From contig NZ_UYXQ01000005.1 of assembly GCF_900624995.1 (NCBI RefSeq), positions 1 through 64,000 on the forward strand: DNA of 64,000 nt, given 5' to 3'. The stretch comes from Pseudomonas antarctica (GTDB lineage: Bacteria; Pseudomonadota; Gammaproteobacteria; Pseudomonadales; Pseudomonadaceae). A program made the translations under genes and the position numbers. The notes under the pieces were generated by a model, which made no database searches, was not told where the DNA came from, and worked only from the letters and a program-made list of their open reading frames with translations. This document shows positions 8,639 through 16,422 of this stretch, one piece after another; the first letter of the stretch is position 1, and every line of letters starts with the position of its first letter.

Positions 8639-9513
8639 GCCAGGCTCGACCGCCGCTGATCCTCGATTTTGATGGCGCCGTCAGCGACATTCCCGGCGCG
8701 ATCACCTTGCCGTTGCAGGCCTGGCAGGAAAAAATCCGCTTCGGCTGCCGCTGGGCGCAGTTCAAGGCGCTGGAGACGGCACTGCACGCACAACTGCCCG
8801 GCGATTACGGCTGTGTGTTTACCGGCAGCGGCGATTATCACCATCTCAGCCAGCTGTTGTTGAACCGGCTGCCGACGCAGCAGAAATTCCAACTGGTCAT
8901 CTGCGACAACCACCCGGACAACATGCGCTACCCGTTTGGCATCCACTGCGGCTCGTGGGTTTACTGGGCCAGCCGTTTGCCGCAGGTCGAGCATGTGCAT
9001 GTGCTCGGCATTGGCTCGCAGGATATCGGCCTGGGCCACGCCTGGGAGAATCATTGGTCGCCGCTGCTCAAGCGCAAGCTGACCTATTGGAACGTCAACG
9101 TCGACACGCGATGGATGAACTGGGTCGGTGCGGGTCGCAGCAATCGCGCCTTCAGTCACCCGGATGATTTGATGGGTGCGTTCCTGGCGCAATTTGATCG
9201 TTCATTGCCGGTGTACTTGTCCATCGACAAAGATGTGCTGAGCCCCGAGGTGGTCAACACCAACTGGGACCAAGGCGAGTTTCTGGAACAGCACTTGAAC
9301 GACTTGATCGGTGCCTGCCAGGGCCGGATTATCGGCGCGGACATCACCGGCGATGTGTCGGCCTATCACTATGAAAGCAAGTTCAAGCGCTGGTTGAGTG
9401 CATCCGATGGTCAGGAAGAACTGCCTGCGGCGCAGGTACAGATCTGGCAACAGCAGCAGAACGAGCTGAACAGCCGCTTGGTGGCCCGTATCAATCAGGG
9501 TTGGCGACAATAA
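8635..9513 (+). CDS. Arginase/agmatinase-fold metallohydrolase
   Basis: Cytoplasmic ureohydrolase-fold protein of 292 residues. The binuclear Mn ligands are all present: GSGDYHH (His69/70), DNHPD (Asp91, His93, Asp95) and SIDKDVLSP (Asp198, Asp200). Overall sequence around them is unlike arginase or agmatinase, so the substrate may be a different guanidino or amide compound. It starts with ATGA overlap to the GNAT-type gene and has CAGGAG upstream. Its 3' end overlaps the convergent DegT gene by 23 bp. The pairing with an N-acyltransferase suggests acylation and deacylation, or processing of the same polyamine-like molecule; this is inference. Confidence 0.8.
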   Translation: MSQARPPLILDFDGAVSDIPGAITLPLQAWQEKIRFGCRWAQFKALETALHAQLPGDYGCVFTGSGDYHHLSQLLLNRLPTQQKFQLVICDNHPDNMRYPFGIHCGSWVYWASRLPQVEHVHVLGIGSQDIGLGHAWENHWSPLLKRKLTYWNVNVDTRWMNWVGAGRSNRAFSHPDDLMGAFLAQFDRSLPVYLSIDKDVLSPEVVNTNWDQGEFLEQHLNDLIGACQGRIIGADITGDVSAYHYESKFKRWLSASDGQEELPAAQVQIWQQQQNELNSRLVARINQGWRQ

Positions 9514-10714
9514 CTTTGAGCTGGGCCAGTACCTGTTCGAAGCGCTCATCCGTCAGCCAATGGCTGTTGCTGATCGACAGCGTGCGGGTGGCGAATTCCT
9601 GGGCTTGGGTGATATCGCCGCCGGGCTGCAACAGCGGGATCACGTTGCGATAACCCGGCAATGTGTGGATAAACAGGCGAGTCACGCCCAGCCCCGACGT
9701 CCACAACGGTGCCATTGCCGCATCACGTGCGTGTGCGGACGGCATCACCACCATCAGAAAGGGCCAGGTACCTTGTTGCCCTGGCCTGTCCATGATGACC
9801 GAGACGCCGGGTAAGGCATTTAAGCGTGCCGCACGGCGTAATGCGCGGGTGCGGCCTTGCTGCAAGTAATCCGGCAGGCGAGCCAGCGCGGCGGCGCCGA
9901 CCTGCTGGCGATAGCCGCCGAGGCGGTGCAGCGGGATGTCGCTGACGGAAAAGTCGTCGCCCACTGCGGCCACTTCATCGCCTTGCGCCAACGCCGCACG
10001 CAGCCCTTTGCCATACACGTAATACAAGCCACGCGGCTGATAGGCCAGGGCGTAACCCCACAGTTCGGCGCTGCGCTGCAGTTCCCAGCGCAGGCTCAAA
10101 GGCAGGTCCTGTTGGCATTGTCGGTGCAACGCCTGGTGCAAGACAGGGTCGCGACTGAACAGCACGCCGCCTTCCGCCGTCGTCAGGCCTTTGCCGAGTG
10201 CCAGGCTGAAAAAACCCACATCGCCCTTTAGCCCGACGCTGTGGCCATCGTCGAGTGCGCCCATGGCTTGCGCCGCGTCTTCAATGACCGCCGCGCCGAC
10301 GGTGCCGGCAATGCGTTTGGCCGTATCGACATCCGCCACGCGCCCGGCCAGATGCGTGACCACCACCGCCAGCGTGCTGTCGTCGCACAGCTGCGCCAGT
10401 TGCCGTTCGTCCAGGTCAATGCTGTTGGGCTGCAAATCACAGGGCACCACCCGCAACGGTGGGCAGTAATGGGCGGCCAAGGCCACCAAGGGGCAGGTGT
10501 AGGCCGGCACGATGAGCCGGGTGCGGCCCGGCATGCGCTGCTGCAAGGTGCGCAAGGCGATGATCAGCGCAGCGGTGCCGGAGCAGGGCAGCGCTGGCCG
10601 GGGGATCGAGAATTGGCGGGCCAGCGAATCGGCCAGGTCAGCAGAGAAACCGAACAGATCCCGCCAACGCAAAGGGAGCCCTGCGGTCGGCGGAATTTCC
10701 CACTGGCGTGTCAT
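9491..10714 (-). CDS. DegT/DnrJ/EryC1/StrS-family PLP aminotransferase
   Basis: PLP enzyme of 407 residues, usually transferring an amino group to a keto-sugar. The PLP lysine lies in LALGKGLTTAEGG (Lys175), the pyridine-binding Asp in VIEDAAQAMG (Asp146), and SGTAAL (residues 45-50) is the phosphate-side motif. The lysine motif lacks the usual His-x-x-Lys, so the protein is a divergent member. It is the third gene of a tightly coupled leftward operon, its ATG overlapping the stop of an SMR gene. ArnB, which aminates a sugar before ArnEF flipping, is the closest known logic. Confidence 0.82.
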   Translation of the reverse strand: MTRQWEIPPTAGLPLRWRDLFGFSADLADSLARQFSIPRPALPCSGTAALIIALRTLQQRMPGRTRLIVPAYTCPLVALAAHYCPPLRVVPCDLQPNSIDLDERQLAQLCDDSTLAVVVTHLAGRVADVDTAKRIAGTVGAAVIEDAAQAMGALDDGHSVGLKGDVGFFSLALGKGLTTAEGGVLFSRDPVLHQALHRQCQQDLPLSLRWELQRSAELWGYALAYQPRGLYYVYGKGLRAALAQGDEVAAVGDDFSVSDIPLHRLGGYRQQVGAAALARLPDYLQQGRTRALRRAARLNALPGVSVIMDRPGQQGTWPFLMVVMPSAHARDAAMAPLWTSGLGVTRLFIHTLPGYRNVIPLLQPGGDITQAQEFATRTLSISNSHWLTDERFEQVLAQLKVIVANPD

Positions 10715-11127
10715 GACGCCGGGGCCTGCGACGGCTCGACCTCGACCTGTTTGCTCTCTTTGTCTTCGCTACGCGCCAGGCAGAGAATGCCCGCAATAAT
10801 CAGCGCGCCACCGATGACTTTGGGCAGGGTCAAGGTGTCATCGAACAGCCACACAGAGATCAGCGTCACGCTGATCAGCTCCAGGTGGGAGGCCGCAAAC
10901 GCCGGGCCCACGGGGGCGTATTTGAGCAAGGTCATCCAGGTGAAGAAGGCGCCGATGTAACCCACAAAGGCGCCGTAGATCCACGGTGCGCCAAACACCC
11001 GGACCAGCCAGGCGACGTCCATGGTCAGCGGTTCGGCATGCACCGAGGCGAATTTGAAACTGACTTGCGCCAAGGTGTCGAAAATGATCAGCGCCAGAAA
11101 ACCCAGGATATAAAAGCGTTTCATCAT
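10711..11127 (-). CDS. EamA/SMR-type small membrane protein (ArnF-like)
   Basis: Integral membrane protein of 138 residues with four predicted helices and a charged C-terminal tail (SEDKESKQVEVEPS). The first helix carries IIFDTLAQVSFKFAS, resembling the GQxxxK region of ArnE/ArnF flippase subunits. It is coupled by 4-bp overlaps to the second SMR gene upstream and to the DegT gene downstream. Two non-identical small subunits in one operon suggest a heterodimeric transporter or flippase. Confidence 0.75.
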   Translation of the reverse strand: MMKRFYILGFLALIIFDTLAQVSFKFASVHAEPLTMDVAWLVRVFGAPWIYGAFVGYIGAFFTWMTLLKYAPVGPAFAASHLELISVTLISVWLFDDTLTLPKVIGGALIIAGILCLARSEDKESKQVEVEPSQAPAS

Positions 11128-11480
11128 TCAAACCCTACGACAGTCACACCACAGGCGATCAGCATGATGCCGATCAAGCGCCATTTGCTCAGGCTTTCTT
11201 TGAACAGGAAACGCCCGGCAATCATGATCACCACAATGTTGATGGAGCCCAGCATCACGCCGACTGACAACGGCACGAGCGTGAGAAACGCCAGCCACAA
11301 GACAAACTCGAAGACGTAGCAGATCACGCCCAGCCAGATCCACGGCCGCTTGAGCATGTGTTTCCAGTGGGCCAGCCCGTCATGTTCGGCGCTGGCCGAG
11401 GCGGCGGCTTTGAACGCCAACTGGCCGGACGTATCAACGATCACGTTGAGCATCCAGAGGATGATGGTTAACTGGCTCAT
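11124..11480 (-). CDS. SMR-type small membrane protein (ArnE-like)
   Basis: Integral membrane protein of 118 residues, four predicted helices. Helix 1 contains VDTSGQLAFKAA, parallel to the DTLAQVSFK of its partner. Multidrug SMR proteins such as EmrE need a membrane glutamate in helix 1; here an aspartate occupies a similar place, so drug efflux is not assured. It is the upstream member of the SMR-SMR-DegT operon, its TGA overlapping the next ATG. Confidence 0.75.
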   Translation of the reverse strand: MSQLTIILWMLNVIVDTSGQLAFKAAASASAEHDGLAHWKHMLKRPWIWLGVICYVFEFVLWLAFLTLVPLSVGVMLGSINIVVIMIAGRFLFKESLSKWRLIGIMLIACGVTVVGFE

Positions 11481-11570
11481 GTATTCCTATGCTTACAATC
11501 TTACCGAAAGCGTACGATACAGCAGCCGGTTGGCCGGATGATTGGAGTTTGTCCGTTGAACAGCCTGTGT

Positions 11571-12149
11571 TCAGTTTGACGCCTTGCTCCATGCGCAGTA
11601 ACAGCCCACCGCCAGCGTATGGGTGGCATCGACCTCGCGCCCGGCCTCAAGGGCTTGCAGGATCGGCTCGATAAAACTGTTGCTGGAGTTGCACGTGAGC
11701 CCTTCGCTGTACGGCCCGAAATACGCAAGTTTGCCCGTGCGGTCCCAAATCCCGACAGCCGGGGTCGCCGGCACGTGGTCGGCACCGAGCAGGGTATTAA
11801 GGGTTTTCATTTTGCGCAGGTTGTCGGGCAGTTGGCCGTGGCTGCCGGCTTTTTGCAGGGCATAGAACTCGACACCTTGGGGCGCGTAGTGCTCAATCAG
11901 CTCGCCCAGATGCTGCTGGTTGCCGACGTTGCACGGGCAGGCCGGGTCCCAGAAATGCACCAAGCGGATCGGGCCTGGGCCAGCAAGCTCGGCGGGCAGG
12001 CGCAGGGCGTCGCCGGAAAACACCGCAGTATGTTCACTGAATGCACGCAGGTAGCGGTCCTGGAACCAGTCATACGCCGCCCACAACACGCCGGCGCAGA
12101 TGATCAGGATCACGCTGGCGAACAAGGCGGAACGGTAGGGCTGTCGCAT
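11571..12149 (-). CDS. Membrane-anchored thioredoxin-like protein (DUF6436-like)
   Basis: Protein of 192 residues with an N-terminal membrane anchor or signal (residues 7-26) and a thioredoxin-like periplasmic domain. The fold is suggested by RLVHFWDPACPCNVGNQQH, with CPC in place of the CxxC motif, and by PATPAVGIWD, which resembles the cis-proline loop. CNSSN and the late pair CYCAW are additional cysteines. It reads in the same direction as the SMR-SMR-DegT operon, 90 bp upstream, and may be co-transcribed. Redox partner unknown. Confidence 0.65.
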   Translation of the reverse strand: MRQPYRSALFASVILIICAGVLWAAYDWFQDRYLRAFSEHTAVFSGDALRLPAELAGPGPIRLVHFWDPACPCNVGNQQHLGELIEHYAPQGVEFYALQKAGSHGQLPDNLRKMKTLNTLLGADHVPATPAVGIWDRTGKLAYFGPYSEGLTCNSSNSFIEPILQALEAGREVDATHTLAVGCYCAWSKASN

Positions 12150-12248
12150 TCAGATCAATCCTCGAAGGTCGCGTAGCTTGCCATGCTTGCCCTGACAGAT
12201 GAATATCGCAGCTCGATATTCATCTTCACCGTCAGTCTGGAACCCTTT

Positions 12249-13190
12249 ATGCCTGTCAGCTTTGACCCCGATCAGCTGCGCGAAAGCTTGCGACCCCTCG
12301 TGGATGCGCAACCGCTCAGCGCCGAGGCGCGGGTCTACCAGCGTTTCTACGGGCTGGACTTTGCCGCGCGCAAAGTACCGGCCGTAAGCCGTCTGGGGCG
12401 TTTCGACGTAGATGGCTTCCAAGTGGTGGCGCAGGTGTGGTGGCCGCCCGAGCCTGTGGCGACGATGTTCATGTTTCACGGTTTCTACGATCATATGGGG
12501 CTGTACCGCAACGTGGTGGACTGGGCGCTGGAGCAGAATTTTGTGGTGATCGCCTGCGACTTGCCGGGCCATGGCCTGTCCAGCGGCGCGCGCGCGAGCA
12601 TCGACGATTTTTCGGTATACCAGGACGTGTTACAGGCGCTGTTTGTGCAGGCCAAGGCGCTGCAACTGCCGCAACCCTGGCATCTGTTCGGGCAAAGTAC
12701 CGGTGGCGCGGTGGTGGTGGACCATTTGCTCAATCACGGCGCCGACAGCCCGGCCCAGGGCAAGACCTTCCTGCTGTCACCGCTGGTGCGGCCACGTGCC
12801 TGGGGCTGGTCGCAGGTCAGCTACTACCTGCTGCGACCGTTCGTCAAAGGCATCGCCCGGCGGTTCAGCGAAAACACCCACGACCCCAAGTTCAAACCGT
12901 TCCTGGAAGCTGACCCCTTGCAGCCGCGGCAACTGCCCACCGCTTGGGTAGGCGCGCTGGCGCGCTGGATCAAACGCATCGAAGCCGCACCGCGCAGCCC
13001 CAGGCGGCCGGTGATTGTGCAGGGCGAGGAAGATATGACGGTGGACTGGCAACACAACTTGCAGGTGTTGCGGGGCAAGTTCGATCAGCCTCAAGTGTTG
13101 ATGATCCCGCGCGGCAGGCACCACTTGGCGAATGAGATTCCCGAGATTCGTGAGGAATACTTCCGTTATTTGACGGACCATCTGAAGTAA
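12249..13190 (+). CDS. Alpha/beta-fold hydrolase (lysophospholipase-like)
   Basis: Soluble serine hydrolase of 313 residues without a signal peptide. The nucleophile elbow is LFGQSTGGA (GxSxG), the oxyanion-side motif is MFHGFYDHMG, CDLPGHGLSSG is the typical monoacylglycerol-lipase strand, and the acid and base are likely in VQGEEDMTVDW and GRHHLANE. Start at 12249 is chosen because the protein family starts close to this Met; an in-frame ATG at 12183 would add 22 residues, and neither has a good ribosome site. Divergent from the thioredoxin-like gene. Confidence 0.82.
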   Translation: MPVSFDPDQLRESLRPLVDAQPLSAEARVYQRFYGLDFAARKVPAVSRLGRFDVDGFQVVAQVWWPPEPVATMFMFHGFYDHMGLYRNVVDWALEQNFVVIACDLPGHGLSSGARASIDDFSVYQDVLQALFVQAKALQLPQPWHLFGQSTGGAVVVDHLLNHGADSPAQGKTFLLSPLVRPRAWGWSQVSYYLLRPFVKGIARRFSENTHDPKFKPFLEADPLQPRQLPTAWVGALARWIKRIEAAPRSPRRPVIVQGEEDMTVDWQHNLQVLRGKFDQPQVLMIPRGRHHLANEIPEIREEYFRYLTDHLK

Positions 13191-13233
13191 CACAATCCAA
13201 ATGTGGCCGCGAGCAAGTCCGCCGCCACAATGG

Positions 13234-13986
13234 TTACTGCGACAGGCTGGAAGTGCTCTGGCCGACGGCAAGACCTGCTCGAATCGCCGCCAACGCCGCC
13301 TTGTAATACGCCCGACCCTGCGGCGACTCCGCAAACGTAGCAAACTCTTCCAATTCCGGGTCAGACAAATCCCGATAGACATACAGCAACGTGTTGTTCA
13401 GATCATTGCCGATCTGCTGCATCAGCCGCTCACGCTGCCCGTTCAACATGCCTTGGGCCTGCCCACCGCCCAACAGGCCGGGAATCATCTGGCTCAAGCT
13501 GTCGGCCGCGACACCGGCAATTGCCAGGCTGACCTCCGCGCCGGCTTCACGGGCGGGCAACGCCTGTGCCAAGTGGCCTATGATCAAGCTGCGCGTCGCG
13601 TCGGCTTCGATGTGCGGCAGGCCTTTGGCATTTTTTGCCAACTGGTCGCGACGGGTAGCCAGCAACTCGGCCGCGACGATCTTGCGGCCCAGCGGCGACT
13701 GGAAAAACGCCAGGGCGGGTTTCGGATCCGCCAGGTTTTTGCGCAATTGCGCTTCGGCACGCTGGTCCATGGCCTGGGCGGCAAAGCGTTTATTGCTGTT
13801 GTCCACCAGCGCCTGGAACACCGCTGGCGGCAGGCTATTGCGGTAGCGTTGCTGGGCGGCACTGAGGGCGTCATTGAAATGCGCACGTTGTTCGGCCCAG
13901 CCTGCGACCTTGTACAACGGGTCATAGCCGTCTGCCCACGCGGGCAAAACGCAGAACATCAGCATGGAAAAAAACAAACGACGCAT
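13234..13986 (-). CDS. Secreted hypothetical protein, DUF2059-like
   Basis: Protein of 250 residues with a clear signal peptide (residues 1-18, cleavage after AWA). The rest is helical. Two copies of a short motif, ALAFFQSPLGRKI and EFATFAESPQGRAYY, match the 'F..SPxGR' signature of DUF2059 proteins, and the duplication suggests a repeated domain. Periplasmic; function unknown. It converges with the alpha/beta hydrolase and is divergent from the oxygenase gene. Confidence 0.72.
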   Translation of the reverse strand: MRRLFFSMLMFCVLPAWADGYDPLYKVAGWAEQRAHFNDALSAAQQRYRNSLPPAVFQALVDNSNKRFAAQAMDQRAEAQLRKNLADPKPALAFFQSPLGRKIVAAELLATRRDQLAKNAKGLPHIEADATRSLIIGHLAQALPAREAGAEVSLAIAGVAADSLSQMIPGLLGGGQAQGMLNGQRERLMQQIGNDLNNTLLYVYRDLSDPELEEFATFAESPQGRAYYKAALAAIRAGLAVGQSTSSLSQ

Positions 13987-14108
13987 ATGGACTCCTGTCA
14001 GTCGGCCACTATTGTCCGTGTCGGGCGTAGGATTTGTCGAGAAATCCTATCAGTCACCTGACTAAAGTGTATTCAGACGCTCGGCGGCTCTGTCGGATTC
14101 ACAGGCGT

Positions 14109-14750
14109 ATGGATACTATGCGCGCCATGCAAATACCCCTTGATCATCCCCTGCTGCAACGCATTGTCGACGACTTGGCCGAAAAAGGTTGGTCGCAGCA
14201 GAACGGCTTCCTGCCCCAGGCTCTGACCCTGGAACTGGCGGCTGAGTGCCGTAAACGTGCGGCTGAGGGCGAATTGGCGCCTGCAGCTGTAGGACGCGGC
14301 CTGGCCCAGGAGATCCGCGAGGGCATTCGCGGTGACCATATCCAGTGGCTGGAAGAGGGTGATGCCCCAGTCTGCGAGACCTACATGGGCGTGATGGACA
14401 GCCTGCGCCAGGCGATGAATCGCGGCCTGTTTCTGGGCCTGGAAGACTTCGAAAGCCATTTCGCGATGTACCCGCCGGGGGCGTTTTACCTCAAGCACGT
14501 GGACCGTTTCCGCGACGATGACCGGCGCATGGTCTCTGCCGTGGTGTATTTGAACGATGCCTGGCTGCCTGAGCAGGGTGGCCAGTTGCGCATGTACCTC
14601 AAGGACGGCGTGGAATACGATGTGGTGCCCACCGGCGGCAGCCTGGTGGTGTTCCTGTCCGGCGAGGTGCCCCACGAAGTCCTGCCCGCTAAGCGTGAAC
14701 GCCTGTCCCTGACCGGCTGGTTTCGTCGGCGGGGTAACGAGCCGTTTTAA
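14109..14750 (+). CDS. 2OG-Fe(II) oxygenase (prolyl-4-hydroxylase-like)
   Basis: Soluble Fe(II)/2-oxoglutarate dioxygenase of 213 residues. The iron facial triad is visible: His130 and Asp132 in LKHVDRF, His189 in VPHEVLPA, with Arg196/Arg198 following to bind 2-oxoglutarate. ESHFAMYPPGAFYLKH is typical of the P4H-like group found next to DUF523 genes. The start could be ATG 14109, 14118 or 14127; the first is chosen for its AGGCG. Only 2 bp separate it from the DUF523 gene, so the two are probably one operon. Confidence 0.85.
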   Translation: MDTMRAMQIPLDHPLLQRIVDDLAEKGWSQQNGFLPQALTLELAAECRKRAAEGELAPAAVGRGLAQEIREGIRGDHIQWLEEGDAPVCETYMGVMDSLRQAMNRGLFLGLEDFESHFAMYPPGAFYLKHVDRFRDDDRRMVSAVVYLNDAWLPEQGGQLRMYLKDGVEYDVVPTGGSLVVFLSGEVPHEVLPAKRERLSLTGWFRRRGNEPF

Positions 14751-14752
14751 GT

Positions 14753-15247
14753 ATGCAAAAGATTCTGATCAGCCGCTGCCTGCTTGGGCACAAGGTGCGT
14801 TACGACGGTGGTGCCAGTGGCCCGTTCGACCCGTTGGCGGCGTGGCAGGCTGAAGGTCGTGTGGTTGCGATCTGCCCGGAAGTGTCGGGTGGTTTGCCGA
14901 CGCCTCGCCCCGCCGCCGAGATTCCGGGCGGGCAGGGTATTGATGTGTGGGAAGGCCGCGTTCAAGTGCTGACGGCCGAAGGTGAAGACTTCAGTGCCGC
15001 CTTTCTCGATGGCGCCCGCCACGCGCTGGCGTTGGTGCAACGGCACGACATCCGTATCGCCATCCTCAAGGCCAATAGCCCTTCGTGCGGCAACCTGCTG
15101 ACCTATGACGGCACCTTCACCGGCGTAAAGGTGAACGGCGAAGGGGTGACGGCGGCGCTGCTCAAGCGCCATGGGGTGTTGGTGTTCAGTGAGCTTGAAT
15201 TGCCTGAGGCGGCTGCTGCCCTAGCCCAGCTCCCAAGCCTTACCTAG
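14753..15247 (+). CDS. DUF523 family protein
   Basis: Protein of 164 residues, the usual size for DUF523 (YbbK-like). Conserved features are ISRCLLG at the N-terminus, RYDGG, ICPEVSGGLPTPRPAAEI, and ILKANSPSCG. The cysteines in these motifs suggest metal or cluster binding. No function is established that I know of. It starts right after the dioxygenase stop and is likely co-transcribed with it. Confidence 0.87.
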   Translation: MQKILISRCLLGHKVRYDGGASGPFDPLAAWQAEGRVVAICPEVSGGLPTPRPAAEIPGGQGIDVWEGRVQVLTAEGEDFSAAFLDGARHALALVQRHDIRIAILKANSPSCGNLLTYDGTFTGVKVNGEGVTAALLKRHGVLVFSELELPEAAAALAQLPSLT

Positions 15248-15254
15248 ATCAAAA

Positions 15255-15281
15255 TGTGGGAGGGGCCTGCTCCCTCCCACA
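15255..15281. repeat. Single REP hairpin
   Basis: GTGGGAGGG and CCCTCCCAC form an 11-bp stem around GCCTGC loop bases. It lies between the convergent DUF523 and solute-binding genes and could act as a bidirectional terminator-like structure, though no T-tract follows. Confidence 0.8.
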
Positions 15282-15287
15282 GTTGGT

Positions 15288-15782
15288 TTATTGTGTCTTC
15301 ACGACCGGTGTGTCGCCTTCAAACCACTTCTGCGTCAGCGCCTTCAAGCGGCCATCCGCCTTCACGTGTTGCAACGCCTTGTCCAAGCTACTTTTGAACG
15401 CCGGGTTGCCCTTTTGGAACGGAATCGCCAGCTCAGGTGTTTTCTTATAGGGCTCACTGAAATCGAACCGATGCTGCAGCTCGGCAGTCATAGCGATATG
15501 GTTGATGGCCACGTCGTATTTGCCGGATTCAACGCCTGGCAACATGTCTGCTTCGTCGGTGGTGATAAACGAGGGCCGTACGTCCATTTCCTTGGCCAAT
15601 TGTTCACCCAGTTCCACTTCAAAACCGGTTAGCTTGTCACCGTCCTTGAAATTGAACGGCGGTGTGTTGGCTTCCAAGGCGATGCGCAGTTCGCCTCGAT
15701 CAAACACATCATCGATCAGTTCGGCATGAGCCAAAGGGCTCAGAAGAGGAAGCAAAAGTACAAGGCCAGGCGAAAAGCGCAT
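15288..15782 (-). CDS. Shortened periplasmic solute-binding protein (SBP family 3)
   Basis: Secreted protein of 164 residues with a signal peptide (cleavage after AHA, about residue 20). It matches amino-acid binding proteins at both ends: GELRIALEANTPPFNF, LTGFEVELGEQLAKEM and FDFSEPY from lobe I, then KGNPAFKSSLDKAL and DGRLKALTQKWF from the C-terminal part. The middle of about 80-90 residues that forms lobe II in normal 250-residue proteins is absent, without any frame break. No permease gene is nearby. It may be a single-lobe protein or a degenerating remnant of the binding gene that I recall at this site in PAO1. Confidence 0.78.
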   Translation of the reverse strand: MRFSPGLVLLLPLLSPLAHAELIDDVFDRGELRIALEANTPPFNFKDGDKLTGFEVELGEQLAKEMDVRPSFITTDEADMLPGVESGKYDVAINHIAMTAELQHRFDFSEPYKKTPELAIPFQKGNPAFKSSLDKALQHVKADGRLKALTQKWFEGDTPVVKTQ

Positions 15783-15914
15783 GGTCGCTCCTAGAGATTT
15801 AATGTGCGAGGCGCCGTTCAGCGTCGCTTTGCTATGGTGTTGAGTGCCTTGGACAGCAATTTGTCGCGAAGTTGTCATTACCCAACAGAATTCCTCGAAA
15901 AACTGGAGAAGCGA

Positions 15915-16355
15915 ATGAAAGCCTTATTGTCCCGTGCCACCCTGGCCAGCGTGTTGCTGGGTGCTTCGATGTTGGTCTCTGCTGCTGACGGTATCCCGCG
16001 CAGTGCGCCACCTGAAGGCGCCAAAGTATTTATCGTGTCACCAAAAGACGGCGCCACCGTCGATAAAACCTTCACCGTCAAATTCGGCATGGAAGGCCTC
16101 AAACTGGCCCCGGCCACTAGCCAGGATCCAGGCACTGGCCACCACCACCTGCTGATCGACCAAAAAGAACTGCCTGACGCCAGCGTGCCGATTCCGGCCA
16201 CCGACTCCGTGATTCACTACGGTAAGGCCCAGACCGAAACCGAGCTGACCCTCACCCCCGGCAAGCACACCTTGCAACTGGTAGCTGGCGACAAACTGCA
16301 CATGCAGTTCAACCCGACTGTAGCCTCGAAAGTCATCACGGTTAACGTCAAGTAA
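15915..16355 (+). CDS. DUF4399 periplasmic protein
   Basis: Protein of 146 residues with a signal peptide (residues 1-23, cleavage after VSA). The mature part has KVFIVSPKDGATV, then GTGHHHLLID and LTPGKHTLQLVAGD, the typical features of DUF4399; the His cluster could bind a metal. Function unknown. Start at 15915 is fixed by CTGGAGAAGCG upstream. It ends just before a strong bidirectional terminator shared with serA. Confidence 0.85.
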   Translation: MKALLSRATLASVLLGASMLVSAADGIPRSAPPEGAKVFIVSPKDGATVDKTFTVKFGMEGLKLAPATSQDPGTGHHHLLIDQKELPDASVPIPATDSVIHYGKAQTETELTLTPGKHTLQLVAGDKLHMQFNPTVASKVITVNVK

Positions 16356-16376
16356 GATTTGTTCAGACAAAAAAAT

Positions 16377-16405
16377 GGGAGACCTTTGCGGGTCTCCCTT
16401 TTTTT
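16377..16405. terminator. Bidirectional intrinsic terminator (DUF4399 / serA)
   Basis: Perfect 8-bp stem GGGAGACC (16377-16384) and GGTCTCCC (16391-16398), a 6-nt loop, a T7 tract on the right and an A-rich tract (16369-16375) on the left. It ends DUF4399 on the plus strand and serA on the minus strand. Confidence 0.92.
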
Positions 16406-16422
16406 GTGCAGCGTTTGAAGCC

